Part shown: in pieces, positions 1-8,096 of the stretch
How the letters are laid out: each line of letters begins with the position of its first letter
Numbering within the stretch: the stretch's first letter is position 1
NCBI GenBank assembly: GCA_964203275.1
Contig: CAXNMF010000003.1
Location: 248,001 to 312,000, forward strand
Reading direction: 5' to 3'
From: Ga0077527 sp945862135
Lineage (GTDB): Bacteria > Pseudomonadota > Gammaproteobacteria > Burkholderiales > SG8-41
DNA: 64,000 nucleotides
Made by a program: the position numbers and the translations under genes
Notes under the pieces: generated by a model
Told to the model about the DNA's origin: nothing
Database searches by the model: none
Seen by the model: the letters and a program-made list of their open reading frames with translations, nothing else

Positions 1-795
1 GCTCGGACGCGAACCGAGCGCGCAAGCCCGGCGCCGGGAGGCCGTTGGAGACGTGCTGGAAGAAGTGTTTCATCGCCACAAGCGCCGCTACGGGGCGCCA
101 CGCCTGAGGCGTGCCCTGAATGACAAGGGTGTGGGTTGCAGCCAGAACTATGTGGCCAAGCTGATGCGGGCCCGGTGCCTGCAGGCCCACAACGGCAAGG
201 GCTTTCGCTATACCAAGTCGATCGAAGCGACGACCCAGGTCAAGGAAAACGTGCTGGATCGCAACTTTGCAAGCGATGGCCCGAACCGCAAGTGGGTATC
301 GGACATCACGTATATCCGGGTGGGGCGCGGTTGGGCTTATCTGGCCGTGGTGCTGGATTTGCATTCCCGAACAGTGGTGGGATGGGCGCTGGACACCCAC
401 ATGCGTGAATCGCTGATTCTGGAGGCCCTGAGGATGGCACGCGGGCGGCGCCTGGTTCAGCCGGGGTTGCTGCTGCACTCGGACCGGGGCGTGCAATATC
501 GGGCCAAGGAGTATCAGCAGGCGCTGGAGGATTTGGGCATCCAGGCCAGCATGAGCCGCAAAGGCAACTGCTGGGACAACGCAGTGATGGAGGCCTTCTT
601 TGCCCGCCTCAAAGTGGAATTGATCTACCCGGAAAATTATCGGGACTTCGATGCACTGCGGGCAGGTCTGTTTGAGTACATCGAAATCTACTACAACCGT
701 CAGCGTCTGCACTCGTCATTGGGTTACAACAACCCGGCGAAATACGAACTAGAATCGCATCGTTTGAACGTGTCTACTATTTGTGGTTAAGACCA
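1..795 (+). mobile_element. Right part of an IS3-family insertion sequence
   Basis: The transposase frame fills this stretch. The likely right terminal inverted repeat ends in GGTTAAGACCA near 785-795, which fits the ...CA end usual for IS3 elements. The left end and any target-site duplication lie outside the window, so the boundary at 795 is an inference. Confidence 0.5.
2..790 (+). CDS. IS3-family transposase OrfB (5' end outside window)
   Basis: This is the catalytic subunit of an IS3-family insertion sequence. The reading frame is open to the first base, so the start lies upstream; a GTG at 53 is only internal. An HTH_21-like region (HKRRYGAPRL) precedes an rve-type DDE integrase core with the motifs WVSDITYI (first D), LHSDRGVQY (second D) and WDNAVMEAFFARLK (E). 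The C-terminus has the usual YNRQRLHSSLGY block followed by NPAKYE. OrfA would lie upstream of the window. The stop codon falls a few bases before the presumed right inverted repeat. The catalytic triad is intact, so the protein could be functional. Confidence 0.9.
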   Translation, partial: LGREPSAQARRREAVGDVLEEVFHRHKRRYGAPRLRRALNDKGVGCSQNYVAKLMRARCLQAHNGKGFRYTKSIEATTQVKENVLDRNFASDGPNRKWVSDITYIRVGRGWAYLAVVLDLHSRTVVGWALDTHMRESLILEALRMARGRRLVQPGLLLHSDRGVQYRAKEYQQALEDLGIQASMSRKGNCWDNAVMEAFFARLKVELIYPENYRDFDALRAGLFEYIEIYYNRQRLHSSLGYNNPAKYELESHRLNVSTICG

Positions 796-806
796 ACATC
801 AACGAA

Positions 807-1184
807 ATGCTCCGAGAAATCAGAAATACTCAACAGGTCCCCGGCGAAGCACCGCGCCGATGGTTCTTCTCACACGAGCAGGATTGCCTGGTTTGGATGA
901 GCGCGGACGGCATGCCAATCGCATTTCAGTTGGCCTACGGTAAATATCACGATGAGCATGCCATTCGATGGAAAGCGGACCGGGGTTTTTCCCATTACCG
1001 CGTCGATGATGGCGAACAAGGCGGCATGGGTAAGGAATCAGCACTCCTCCATCCGGACGGAGCGTTTAACGCCAAAATTGTCCTCAGTGAATTCCTGGCA
1101 CTCTCCAAAGAGATGCCGCAGGACATTGTCGATTTTGTTTCAGCTCGACTACGCGAGCACCCGGAATATAACGACAATGTCTAA
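807..1184 (+). CDS. Hypothetical protein next to the IS end
   Basis: A soluble protein of about 125 residues with no signal peptide or membrane segment. It resembles small uncharacterised proteobacterial proteins of the pattern REIRN...GEAPRRWF...D.LVVW...G.P.GFQL.Y, and is rich in aromatic residues and Asp/Glu. The frame can be extended to a GTG at 783, but that start lies inside the transposase gene and the presumed IS end, so the ATG at 807 is preferred. No function is assigned. The IS lies immediately upstream and may have replaced the native promoter. Confidence 0.6.
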   Translation: MLREIRNTQQVPGEAPRRWFFSHEQDCLVWMSADGMPIAFQLAYGKYHDEHAIRWKADRGFSHYRVDDGEQGGMGKESALLHPDGAFNAKIVLSEFLALSKEMPQDIVDFVSARLREHPEYNDNV

Positions 1185-1243
1185 CACTCCAATCCCAAGC
1201 GGACGCGCACGCGCCGCTGATATCGGGCGATAGGTTCTTGCAC

Positions 1244-1510
1244 ATGTTCTGGCTTCTTCTCGCCGTAGCCGTGCTTCTTCTTTGGGTGAGCGTCGATTTG
1301 CTATTTCTCTCAAAGAATAACCCGCGGCTTCCGGAAATCGAGAGCGACAAAATGCTTTTTGGAGAAAGCCATCTTCCCATACCCGCTGCTTCTCGCCCAT
1401 GGCTGCGTCGCAAAATACTCGTGCAAAGCGGCACTTCATCGCGAGTTCTGGCATTCTTTTTTGCACTTCTTAGTCTGTGCCTTGTGGGCATTGCAATGGG
1501 GTGGTTATGA
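1244..1510 (+). CDS. Small two-helix membrane protein, unknown
   Basis: About 88 residues with an N-terminal hydrophobic helix (FWLLLAVAVLLLWVSVDLL) and a second near the C-terminus (VLAFFFALLSLCLVGIAMG), joined by a polar loop of roughly 40 residues. The ATG at 1244 is preferred to the TTG at 1238. It lies on the same strand as the next small membrane gene. No family is recognised. Confidence 0.45.
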   Translation: MFWLLLAVAVLLLWVSVDLLFLSKNNPRLPEIESDKMLFGESHLPIPAASRPWLRRKILVQSGTSSRVLAFFFALLSLCLVGIAMGWL

Positions 1511-1591
1511 GTCACGAACCTAACCGTGTGTTCGGTTGTGACTCGCGGCAAGAGCGGCCACGCGCGCCTCAACCGGAACGATAGGAATTTC

Positions 1592-1975
1592 ATGCAAGCT
1601 ATGCGACGCGCCTTGTGGACTGCTCTTCAACTCGGAGCGGTTGCGTTCTTCTTCGTCGTCGGAGGCGCGATACTAAGCTGGCCATCTGCCCTGCCGTACG
1701 AAGAAGCCAAAGCCAGGTGGGGTAAGGACATGACAATTACTTGTGCCGGCTATGTATCGAGGGCGAACCGAAGCCACACGCGCTTCTATTGCAATAGTTT
1801 TCGAGACCAATTCGACGGCACAGTTGGCATTGCCCTTCTTGTATGGGCATTCGTGGGTAACACTTTCATCATGATTGCCAGCGTGCAACCTAATAGGGGT
1901 CTCTTCGGTGGCGGCCGTCGCCGCAACACCGAGCTCACGCCACCCACCCCCCATCCTCAACAGAAAATGCAATGA
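1592..1975 (+). CDS. Small membrane protein, unknown
   Basis: About 127 residues from the ATG at 1592. It has an N-terminal hydrophobic segment (LGAVAFFFVVGGAIL), a polar middle with two cysteines (ITCAGY, FYCNSF) that could form a periplasmic disulfide, and a second hydrophobic segment (GIALLVWAFVGNTFIMIA). Its stop overlaps the ATG of the CPBP gene by four bases (ATGA), which points to translational coupling. No function is assigned. Confidence 0.5.
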   Translation: MQAMRRALWTALQLGAVAFFFVVGGAILSWPSALPYEEAKARWGKDMTITCAGYVSRANRSHTRFYCNSFRDQFDGTVGIALLVWAFVGNTFIMIASVQPNRGLFGGGRRRNTELTPPTPHPQQKMQ

Positions 1976-2845
1976 CAACAACACCGCCCAACATGCCATC
2001 CGGCCTTACATGCCGCATCCTCGGCTCACCGCCACTGCGCGTAACCCTGCTCGGCTTCATCCTGGTGCTGATGATGACGCTGAACACCGATGTCATGACC
2101 AGCTACGCCGAACAGCCCGTCAAAGCGGTGGCACACATTGTTGCGCTGGCCATCGCCGGCCTCTCGGTCTATCTGGGTTACGCACATTTCGTTGAGAAGC
2201 GTGCCGTCTCCGAACTCGCCGTACCGGGCATGGGTCGCGAATTCGGGATCGGCCTGCTGATCGGCGCGGGCCTTTACGCGGCCTGCGAACTGATCCTGAT
2301 GGCGCTGGGCATTTACCGGGTCAATGGCCTGAACCCCTTGAGCTTCATGATCCCGGCGATTGCCATGGCGATCAGCTCCAGCGTCTACGAGGAGCTGTTG
2401 TTCCGCGGCGTGTTGTTCGGCTCGGTCGAGAAGTGGTTCGGCAGCTGGGCCGCGCTTGTGGTGTCTTCACTCGTGTTCGGCCTGACCCACCTGATCAACC
2501 CGCAGGGCACGCTGGAGGGCGCGCTGTTCATATCTGTTGAGGCAGGCATCCTGCTGGCCGCCGCTTACATGCTGACGCGCCGGCTGTGGTTGAGCATCGG
2601 CTTTCATATGGCATGGAACTACACGCAGTCCGCCATCTTTCTCGGGCATTGTTTCCGGCAACGATGCCCAACCGGGCCTGATCAGGTCCACCACGAACGG
2701 CCCCAACTGGCTGACCGGGGGCAACTTCGGCGTTGAATCGTCGGTGCTGGCGCTGCTCCTATGCACCACGACCGGAATCGTAATGCTGGTGATGGCGGCA
2801 AAGCGCGGAAAGATCGTGCCGCCGGCCTGGAAGCGCAGGGATTGA
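1972..2845 (+). pseudogene. CPBP family intramembrane protease, frameshifted
   Basis: This is an integral membrane protein of the CPBP (CAAX protease / bacteriocin-processing, Abi) family. It has several hydrophobic segments and the motifs YEELLFRGVLF (catalytic EE and R), FGLTH (His) and IGFHMAWNY (His). The frame breaks near 2641, where TTTCTCGGG carries one C too many. Restoring the frame continues SGIVSGNDAQ and a last membrane helix (VLALLLCTTTGIVML), ending at the TGA at 2843-2845. Without correction the protein ends at 2736 in an unrelated polar tail. All catalytic motifs precede the break. It is either a recent mutation or a one-base sequence error. Confidence 0.8.
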
Positions 2846-2919
2846 TTGACCGCAATCGCACTGTGATCCAATTCAGCCGATAGAAAATACTCAGAGAATC
2901 AGCCGAACCCCACTCAAGA

Positions 2920-3516
2920 ATGACAACCACCCAAACAGCAAAAGACCCAGAGCCCATCCACCTGTATTACTCAAGACTTCTCGCCTTCCTGGCCGTGGGT
3001 CTGCTGCTGACCATCGGCCTGTGGCTGGTCTACATCTTTGTCGCCGGCTTGTTTTCGCCGAACATTGTGCTGATGATTACCGGCGGCGCGAGCATACTGT
3101 TTGTGGGACCGGTTCTGGTCTATCACGCCGCCGAACCGCTCCGCGCGTGTACATGCCGCGATCCGATCGTGACGCTGGATGCGGAAGGCATCACAGACCG
3201 GCGGCAAAAGGGAGGGGCGTTTCTGAACTGGGACGAGGTTGGCAAGATCTGGCTTGGATACACCTCGCAGACACGGTCCCATCTGATTTTTGAATATCGC
3301 AATGCGGCCGCGGCAAAAAACCGCGGACAAAGCCACGGCAAGGCATTCTTCCGGCGTGCCGCATTCATGAGTGACTGGAACGTCAACCTGCGTCTCCTGG
3401 CCTGCAAACCCGCAGACGTACTGCGTGACGCCAAACGCTTCCATCAAGCGGCGCGCCGGCGCGAGTTCGTCAAAAAGAACGGCCCTTCATCGCAGGGCTG
3501 GACAGGTTCGCTGTAG
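2920..3516 (+). CDS. Hypothetical protein with two membrane helices
   Basis: 198 residues. A short polar N-terminus is followed by two membrane helices (about residues 20-42 and 48-70) and a cytosolic domain of about 125 residues. That domain has the pattern ITLDAEGITDRR...LNWDEVGKIWLG, which recalls the PH-like domains of other small bacterial two-helix proteins such as the STM3941 type. The function is unknown, and the family call rests on layout alone. Confidence 0.55.
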   Translation: MTTTQTAKDPEPIHLYYSRLLAFLAVGLLLTIGLWLVYIFVAGLFSPNIVLMITGGASILFVGPVLVYHAAEPLRACTCRDPIVTLDAEGITDRRQKGGAFLNWDEVGKIWLGYTSQTRSHLIFEYRNAAAAKNRGQSHGKAFFRRAAFMSDWNVNLRLLACKPADVLRDAKRFHQAARRREFVKKNGPSSQGWTGSL

Positions 3517-3559
3517 AGATTGCGAAAGTGATGCTGAACGCCATACAGGATCATCCGTC

Positions 3560-4171
3560 TTGCGCAACAATGGCCTGATCATCCTGCTCGTCCTGTCGCT
3601 TGGCGTCGCCGGCTACGCACTGGTCGTATACAGCTTCTTTCCGCTCGGCGCCCTGCTGCACCCGGAGATGCGCGCCACCTACGCGCTCTACCCAGCGCCG
3701 ATTTACGTGCACATCTTCGGATCGGCCGCAGCACTGATCATCGGGCCATTCCAGTTCTGGACGCGGTTACGCAACCAACGCCCGCAACTGCACCGCTGGC
3801 TCGGGCGCTGTTATCTGCTGATCGGTGTCGGCATCGGCGGCAGCGCGGGTCTTTTCATGGCCTTTCATGCTTTCGGCGGACTGCCCGCGCGGCTGGGCTT
3901 CGGCGTCCTCGCGCTGCTGTGGCTCTATACCGGCTATCGCGCCTATCGGGCGATCCGTGCGCGGGACATTGCTGCACACCGGCGCTGGATGGTGCGCAAC
4001 TTCGCGCTGACCTTTGCCGCGGTGACGCTGCGCCTGTATCTTCCAATAGCAATGATGTCGGGATCAGCTTTTGAGCCGGCTTACATCGCCGTTGCCTGGC
4101 TGTGCTGGATGCCCAACCTGATTGCTGCGGAACTGATTTTCAACAGGCCAGTGCGACAATTCATTGCATGA
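3560..4171 (+). CDS. DUF2306 family membrane protein
   Basis: About 203 residues with six or seven membrane helices. The motif HRWLGRCYLL, the later AHRRWMVRNFALTFAAVTLR and the closing CWMPNLIAAEL are typical of the DUF2306 family of uncharacterised four-to-seven-helix proteins. The conserved His and Arg residues recall haem-binding cytochrome-like membrane proteins, but no function is established. The frame stays open back to 3371, overlapping the preceding gene; a TTG at 3560 just before the first helix is the most plausible start, with modest certainty. Confidence 0.7.
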   Translation: MRNNGLIILLVLSLGVAGYALVVYSFFPLGALLHPEMRATYALYPAPIYVHIFGSAAALIIGPFQFWTRLRNQRPQLHRWLGRCYLLIGVGIGGSAGLFMAFHAFGGLPARLGFGVLALLWLYTGYRAYRAIRARDIAAHRRWMVRNFALTFAAVTLRLYLPIAMMSGSAFEPAYIAVAWLCWMPNLIAAELIFNRPVRQFIA

Positions 4172-4214
4172 ACGGCCGCGTCTGAGAAACGCCAAATAAC
4201 CCAACACCACAGCC

Positions 4215-4502
4215 ATGTCAGTCGAGCAAACCACCCAAGTAAAATGCGACACCCACGGCAGCCGGACACCGGCGGTTGTCTGCCGCCACATGATCAATGC
4301 CGGCAACGAAGTGGTCGGTTTTGTCGAAAACAATTCGGACCCCGACGATCTGCAGGCCTGGTGCGACCAATGCGAGGCATTTTTCACGCGAGAAGGCGAA
4401 TTGACTGAAGCCTTCCGGAAATTCAATGACTTCGCGGTGGTATGTGACTTCTGCTACGCGAATTACCGGGACAGGCACTCCCGGATGAGCGACGCATCTT
4501 GA
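4215..4502 (+). CDS. Small cysteine-rich, probably zinc-binding protein
   Basis: 95 residues with eight potential metal ligands in pairs: Cys-Asp-Thr-His near the N-terminus, VCRHM, WCDQCE and VCDFCY. This spacing suggests a treble-clef or double zinc-ribbon fold. It is acidic and has no membrane segment. It lies close upstream of a small membrane protein gene on the same strand. The function is unknown. Confidence 0.6.
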   Translation: MSVEQTTQVKCDTHGSRTPAVVCRHMINAGNEVVGFVENNSDPDDLQAWCDQCEAFFTREGELTEAFRKFNDFAVVCDFCYANYRDRHSRMSDAS

Positions 4503-4525
4503 TCTGCCGGAAATAACGAGGCCAC

Positions 4526-4810
4526 ATGGACCCCGGGAAACTGCTCGGCCTGTTCATCGTCTGGCCCTGGCTGGCACTGATTCCGGCGATTGCCTTTGGC
4601 GTGATGTTTTTCCGTCGCCGGCGCGGCGTGATCCTGCTGACTGCGCTCGGCTGGCTCGCCTACTTCCCCTATGAACTGGCGATGAAACTGCGGGTGCTGT
4701 GCACGGGCGAATGCAATATCCGCGTCGACCTGCTGCTGTTTTATCCGCTGCTGTTCGGCCTGTCGGTGGCCGCACTGATCGCTTACCGCAAAGCCGGGGC
4801 TAAGCCGTAG
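4526..4810 (+). CDS. Small integral membrane protein, unknown
   Basis: 94 residues with three hydrophobic segments (about 7-28, 35-52, 68-86) and a central pair of cysteines (VLCTGECN) in a loop. The 3' end overlaps the convergent ABC-F gene by about 11 bases. No family is recognised. Confidence 0.55.
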   Translation: MDPGKLLGLFIVWPWLALIPAIAFGVMFFRRRRGVILLTALGWLAYFPYELAMKLRVLCTGECNIRVDLLLFYPLLFGLSVAALIAYRKAGAKP

Positions 4811-6419
4811 CCGCGGCTTCCCGCTCCGCCGCGAGTTTGGTCTTGAACAGCCAGTCGCGGTAGTCATCCATATCGCCGTCGAAGGGCTGCAACTGCCCTT
4901 CCGAGACAATCAGGAATTCATCAGTGGTCGCGCGCAGCAGGTGACGGTCATGCGAGACCAGCACCAGCGTGCCTTCGAACTGGGCCAGCGCCACGGTCAA
5001 CGCTTCGCGGGTTTCGAGATCCAGATGGTTGGTCGGTTCGTCGAGCAGCAAGAGATTGGGCCGCTGCCAGACGATCATCGCCAGCGCGAGGCGTGCCTTT
5101 TCACCGCCGGAGAAATGGGTGATCGGGTTCAGCGCCATCTCGCCGGGGAAGTTGAAGCCGCCGAGAAAACCGCGCAGTTCCTGCTCGCGGACGCGCGGTG
5201 CGATCTTCGCAAGGTTCCACAATGGCGATTCATCGTTGCGCAGCATCTCGACCTGATGCTGGGCGAAATAACCAATCGCCAGGCCCTTGTTGAAGTTGGC
5301 GGTGCCCGACAGCGGCGCGAGTTCGCCGGCAATGGTCTTGATCAAAGTCGATTTGCCGGCGCCATTGATGCCGAGCAGTCCGTAACGCTGGCCGCTCTGC
5401 AGCGAGAACTTGATGCCGCTCAGCACTTTCTTTTCCGTGCCGTCTTCCAGTTTGTAACCGGCCACCACATCATCCATCACCAGCAGCGGATCGGGTGCGC
5501 GCAGCGGCTCGCGGAATTCGAACTGGAACGGCGCCGACACGTGCAAGGGCGCCAAGTCTTCCATCTTCGCCAGCATTTTCATGCGGCTCTGCGCCTGGCG
5601 CGCCTTGCTCGCCTGCGCCTTGAAGCGGTTGATGAAGGATTCGAGATGCGCGCGTTCGCGCTGCTGCTTCTCGATCATGCCGGCAGCCAGCACCACGGCG
5701 GCGGCGCGCTGGCGTTCGAAGTCGGAGTAATGCCCGGCGTAACGCTTGAGTTTCTGGTTGTCGATGTGGACGATGACATTGACCACACCGTCGAGGAAGT
5801 CGCGGTCATGCGAAACAATGACCAGCGTGCCCTGATACTTCTTCAGCCACTCCTCCACCCAGAGGATGGCGTCGAGGTCCAGGTGATTGGTCGGTTCGTC
5901 GAGCAGCAGAAGGTCGGACGGACACATCAGCGCCTGCGCGAGATTAAGGCGCATGCGCCAGCCGCCGGAGAAACTGGACACCGAATTTTCCATCTGGTCA
6001 TGACTGAAGCCGAGACCGTGCAGCAGACGTTCGGCGCGTGAGCGCACGGTCCAGGCATCGGCATCGGTCAGGTCGGCATAGATCGAACCGATGCGCTCGC
6101 CGTCATCGGCGGCTTCGGCCTCGGCAAGATCCGCTTCGAGTTTGCGCAGCGTGGTATCGCCATCAATCGCGTAATCAATCGCCGAGCGTTCCAGCGGCGG
6201 CGTTTCCTGCGCGACATGCGCGACACGCCAGCGCTGCGGGAAATCCACTTCTCCCTGGTCGGCATGCAATTCGCCGCGCAGCATCGCGAACACGCTGGAC
6301 TTGCCGGTGCCGTTGGCGCCGATCAGGCCGATCTTGTCGCCGGGGTTCAGCGCGACATCGGCGTTTTCAAGAAGGACTTTGACGCCGCGGCGCAGCGTGA
6401 TTTGGGAGAAACGGATCAT
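4800..6419 (-). CDS. ABC-F ATPase, YheS-like
   Basis: A soluble tandem-ATPase protein of 539 residues that acts on the ribosome rather than in transport. Domain 1 has Walker A GANGTGKSS, signature SSFSGGWRMRL and Walker B LLLLDEPTNHLD. An arm/linker region rich in Lys, Arg and Glu (RAHLESFINRFKAQASKARQ) follows. Domain 2 has GINGAGKST, HFSGGEKARLALAM and LLLLDEPTNHLD. The ATG at 6419 (MIRFSQITL) is chosen because the upstream extension is unlike the family. The C-terminus is short compared with E. coli YheS (about 637 aa), so the C-terminal coiled coil is missing. Confidence 0.9.
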   Translation of the reverse strand: MIRFSQITLRRGVKVLLENADVALNPGDKIGLIGANGTGKSSVFAMLRGELHADQGEVDFPQRWRVAHVAQETPPLERSAIDYAIDGDTTLRKLEADLAEAEAADDGERIGSIYADLTDADAWTVRSRAERLLHGLGFSHDQMENSVSSFSGGWRMRLNLAQALMCPSDLLLLDEPTNHLDLDAILWVEEWLKKYQGTLVIVSHDRDFLDGVVNVIVHIDNQKLKRYAGHYSDFERQRAAAVVLAAGMIEKQQRERAHLESFINRFKAQASKARQAQSRMKMLAKMEDLAPLHVSAPFQFEFREPLRAPDPLLVMDDVVAGYKLEDGTEKKVLSGIKFSLQSGQRYGLLGINGAGKSTLIKTIAGELAPLSGTANFNKGLAIGYFAQHQVEMLRNDESPLWNLAKIAPRVREQELRGFLGGFNFPGEMALNPITHFSGGEKARLALAMIVWQRPNLLLLDEPTNHLDLETREALTVALAQFEGTLVLVSHDRHLLRATTDEFLIVSEGQLQPFDGDMDDYRDWLFKTKLAAEREAAATA

Positions 6420-6646
6420 GGATTTATGCGGTGGGCACGGCAAAACAAACGAAGGGGCGCATTCTACGCAGATTACGCCTCCAGCGCCTGCATTTTTGCT
6501 GCCGTGCACCATGCGCGAATTGATTGTATATATTTGATTTTATTGATATTTTATCCATACTCCAATCATCGGCAAGCACGAGACTTGGGCGCCTGCTGAT
6601 ATGCTGCTCACCTGCCCGCCCAGCAATAATTCGAAAGATCACGATC

Positions 6647-7093
6647 ATGCCCACAGGCACCGTCCGACTGCACCGCGTACTGCGCACCCAAGCCGATAAG
6701 GTCTACCGCGCCTTCATCACCGCCGACGCCATCGCCAAATGGATTCCGCCCTACGGCTTCACCTGCACGGTGCATCAGATGGATGTGAAGGTCGGCGGCA
6801 CCTTCAAGATGTCGTTCACCAACTTCACCACCGGCAACAGCCACTCTTTCGGCGGCAAATATCTGGAACTCGTACCGGGCGAAAAACTCTGCTACACCGA
6901 CGTGTTCGATGATCCCAAGCTGCCCGGCGAGATGCAGACCACCATCACACTGAATCCGGTGTTGTGCGGTACCGAAATCAACGTCGTGCAGGAAGGCATT
7001 CCCGAAGTCATTCCGACGGAGATGTGTTACCTCGGCTGGCAGGAATCGCTGGAACAGCTGGCGAAACTGGTCGAGCCTGAAATTACGGAATGA
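6647..7093 (+). CDS. SRPBCC/AHSA1-family protein
   Basis: 148 residues of the START/Bet v 1-like (AHSA1) fold, starting at the ATG at 6647 (MPTGTVRLHRVL). The pattern KVYRAFITADAIAKWIPPYGF, then VGGTFKMSFTNF and the C-terminal GWQESLEQLAKLVE helix are typical. These proteins bind hydrophobic ligands or act as chaperone-like activators; no substrate can be inferred. A GST gene starts 10 bp downstream, so the two may be cotranscribed. Confidence 0.85.
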   Translation: MPTGTVRLHRVLRTQADKVYRAFITADAIAKWIPPYGFTCTVHQMDVKVGGTFKMSFTNFTTGNSHSFGGKYLELVPGEKLCYTDVFDDPKLPGEMQTTITLNPVLCGTEINVVQEGIPEVIPTEMCYLGWQESLEQLAKLVEPEITE

Positions 7094-7103
7094 CGGTGCG
7101 CGC

Positions 7104-7730
7104 ATGAAGCTCTACATCACCCCGGGCTCACCCTACGCACGCATGGTGCGCATCGTCATCCTGGAAAAGAAACTCGGGGACCGTGTCGAAATCATCAATG
7201 CAAAAACGCGGCATGCGGACAGCCCGTACTACCGCATCAACCCGTCAGGGCGCGTGCCGTACCTGATTCGCGACGATGGCGTGGCGCTGGAGGAATCCTC
7301 GCTGATCAGCACCTGGCTGGACCACCTCGACGGCAAACCGCTGTTTGACCTGCCGGCGGGTGACGCCGGATGGGAGGCGCGCCGGCTCGAAGCACTGGCG
7401 CGCAGCATGACCGACGGGCTGGCGGTGTGGATTCGTGAACTGGTGCGGCCGCGCGAGGAACGCTCACCCGCGCTGCTCGAACACGAACACCAGCGCTGCT
7501 GCCGGATGGCGGCATTGTGGGAATCGATGATCGAACATCCCTTGATGAACGGCGCGCTGAATCCGGCGCAAATGATTCTGGCCTGCGGCCTCGGACTCGA
7601 AACGCGGAACCTCGACATGCAATGGCGGGCTGGACATCCCAAGCTGACGGCTTGGTTTGAACGTATCGCGACAAGGCCGTCGATTGCGGCAACAGCACCA
7701 CCGCCGGCTGCATTCACGAGCAGCACCTGA
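7104..7730 (+). CDS. Glutathione S-transferase family protein
   Basis: 208 residues. The N-terminal thioredoxin-like domain has MKLYITPGSPYARMVRIV, with Ser and Tyr in the glutathione-activating region, and the conserved NPSGRVPYLI cis-Pro and LEESSLI glutathione-binding motifs. The helical C-terminal domain contains the usual RPSIAATAP ending. The substrate is unknown. It starts 10 bp after the SRPBCC gene and is followed within 2 bp by a small membrane protein gene, suggesting a three-gene operon. Confidence 0.85.
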   Translation: MKLYITPGSPYARMVRIVILEKKLGDRVEIINAKTRHADSPYYRINPSGRVPYLIRDDGVALEESSLISTWLDHLDGKPLFDLPAGDAGWEARRLEALARSMTDGLAVWIRELVRPREERSPALLEHEHQRCCRMAALWESMIEHPLMNGALNPAQMILACGLGLETRNLDMQWRAGHPKLTAWFERIATRPSIAATAPPPAAFTSST

Positions 7731-7732
7731 CT

Positions 7733-8062
7733 GTGGACCGGAACACGCCACCGTCTCCGCTGCAATGGCCGTTGACGGCGATTCTGGCGATCACGGTGCC
7801 GCCGCTTGCACTGGCCGCATGGATCCTACTCAGCGGCGGCAAGCGTGAACTCTATTTCCGTTCAGTCTGGATACGCGCGGGGGCCGTCACGCTGGCCATC
7901 GGCACTCTGCCGTTATTGACCGTGATCGTTCTGGCGAAAGTCGGGATATGGCCGGACCCGAATCCCAACCCGGTCGGTTTGGGCCTGCTGTTTGTTGCAG
8001 CCGCTGTGCTGGCGTCCATTCTGACGCTGGTCGGAATCCTGCGCGTCCCGGCGCAGTCCTGA
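7733..8062 (+). CDS. Small membrane protein, unknown
   Basis: 109 residues with a GTG start two bases after the GST stop. Three hydrophobic segments (about 14-33, 47-68, 79-103) are joined by short loops, one of them rich in Asn and Pro (WPDPNPNPVG). No family is recognised. A GC-rich hairpin follows. Confidence 0.5.
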   Translation: MDRNTPPSPLQWPLTAILAITVPPLALAAWILLSGGKRELYFRSVWIRAGAVTLAIGTLPLLTVIVLAKVGIWPDPNPNPVGLGLLFVAAAVLASILTLVGILRVPAQS

Positions 8063-8071
8063 CAATAGCAA

Positions 8072-8090
8072 GCCGGCCACTGCGGCCGGC
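8072..8090. terminator. Hairpin between convergent genes
   Basis: GCCGGCC - ACTGC - GGCCGGC forms a perfect 7-bp stem between the stops of two convergent genes. There is no clear T-run on either side, so it is a possible bidirectional terminator rather than a canonical one. Confidence 0.5.
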
Positions 8091-8096
8091 ATTACA

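Noticed and set aside
4941..6041. A 366-aa open frame on the plus strand opposite the ABC-F gene
   Set aside because: It is the GC-rich antisense frame of a well-supported ATPase gene, with His/Arg/Gln-rich low-complexity sequence and no recognisable domain.
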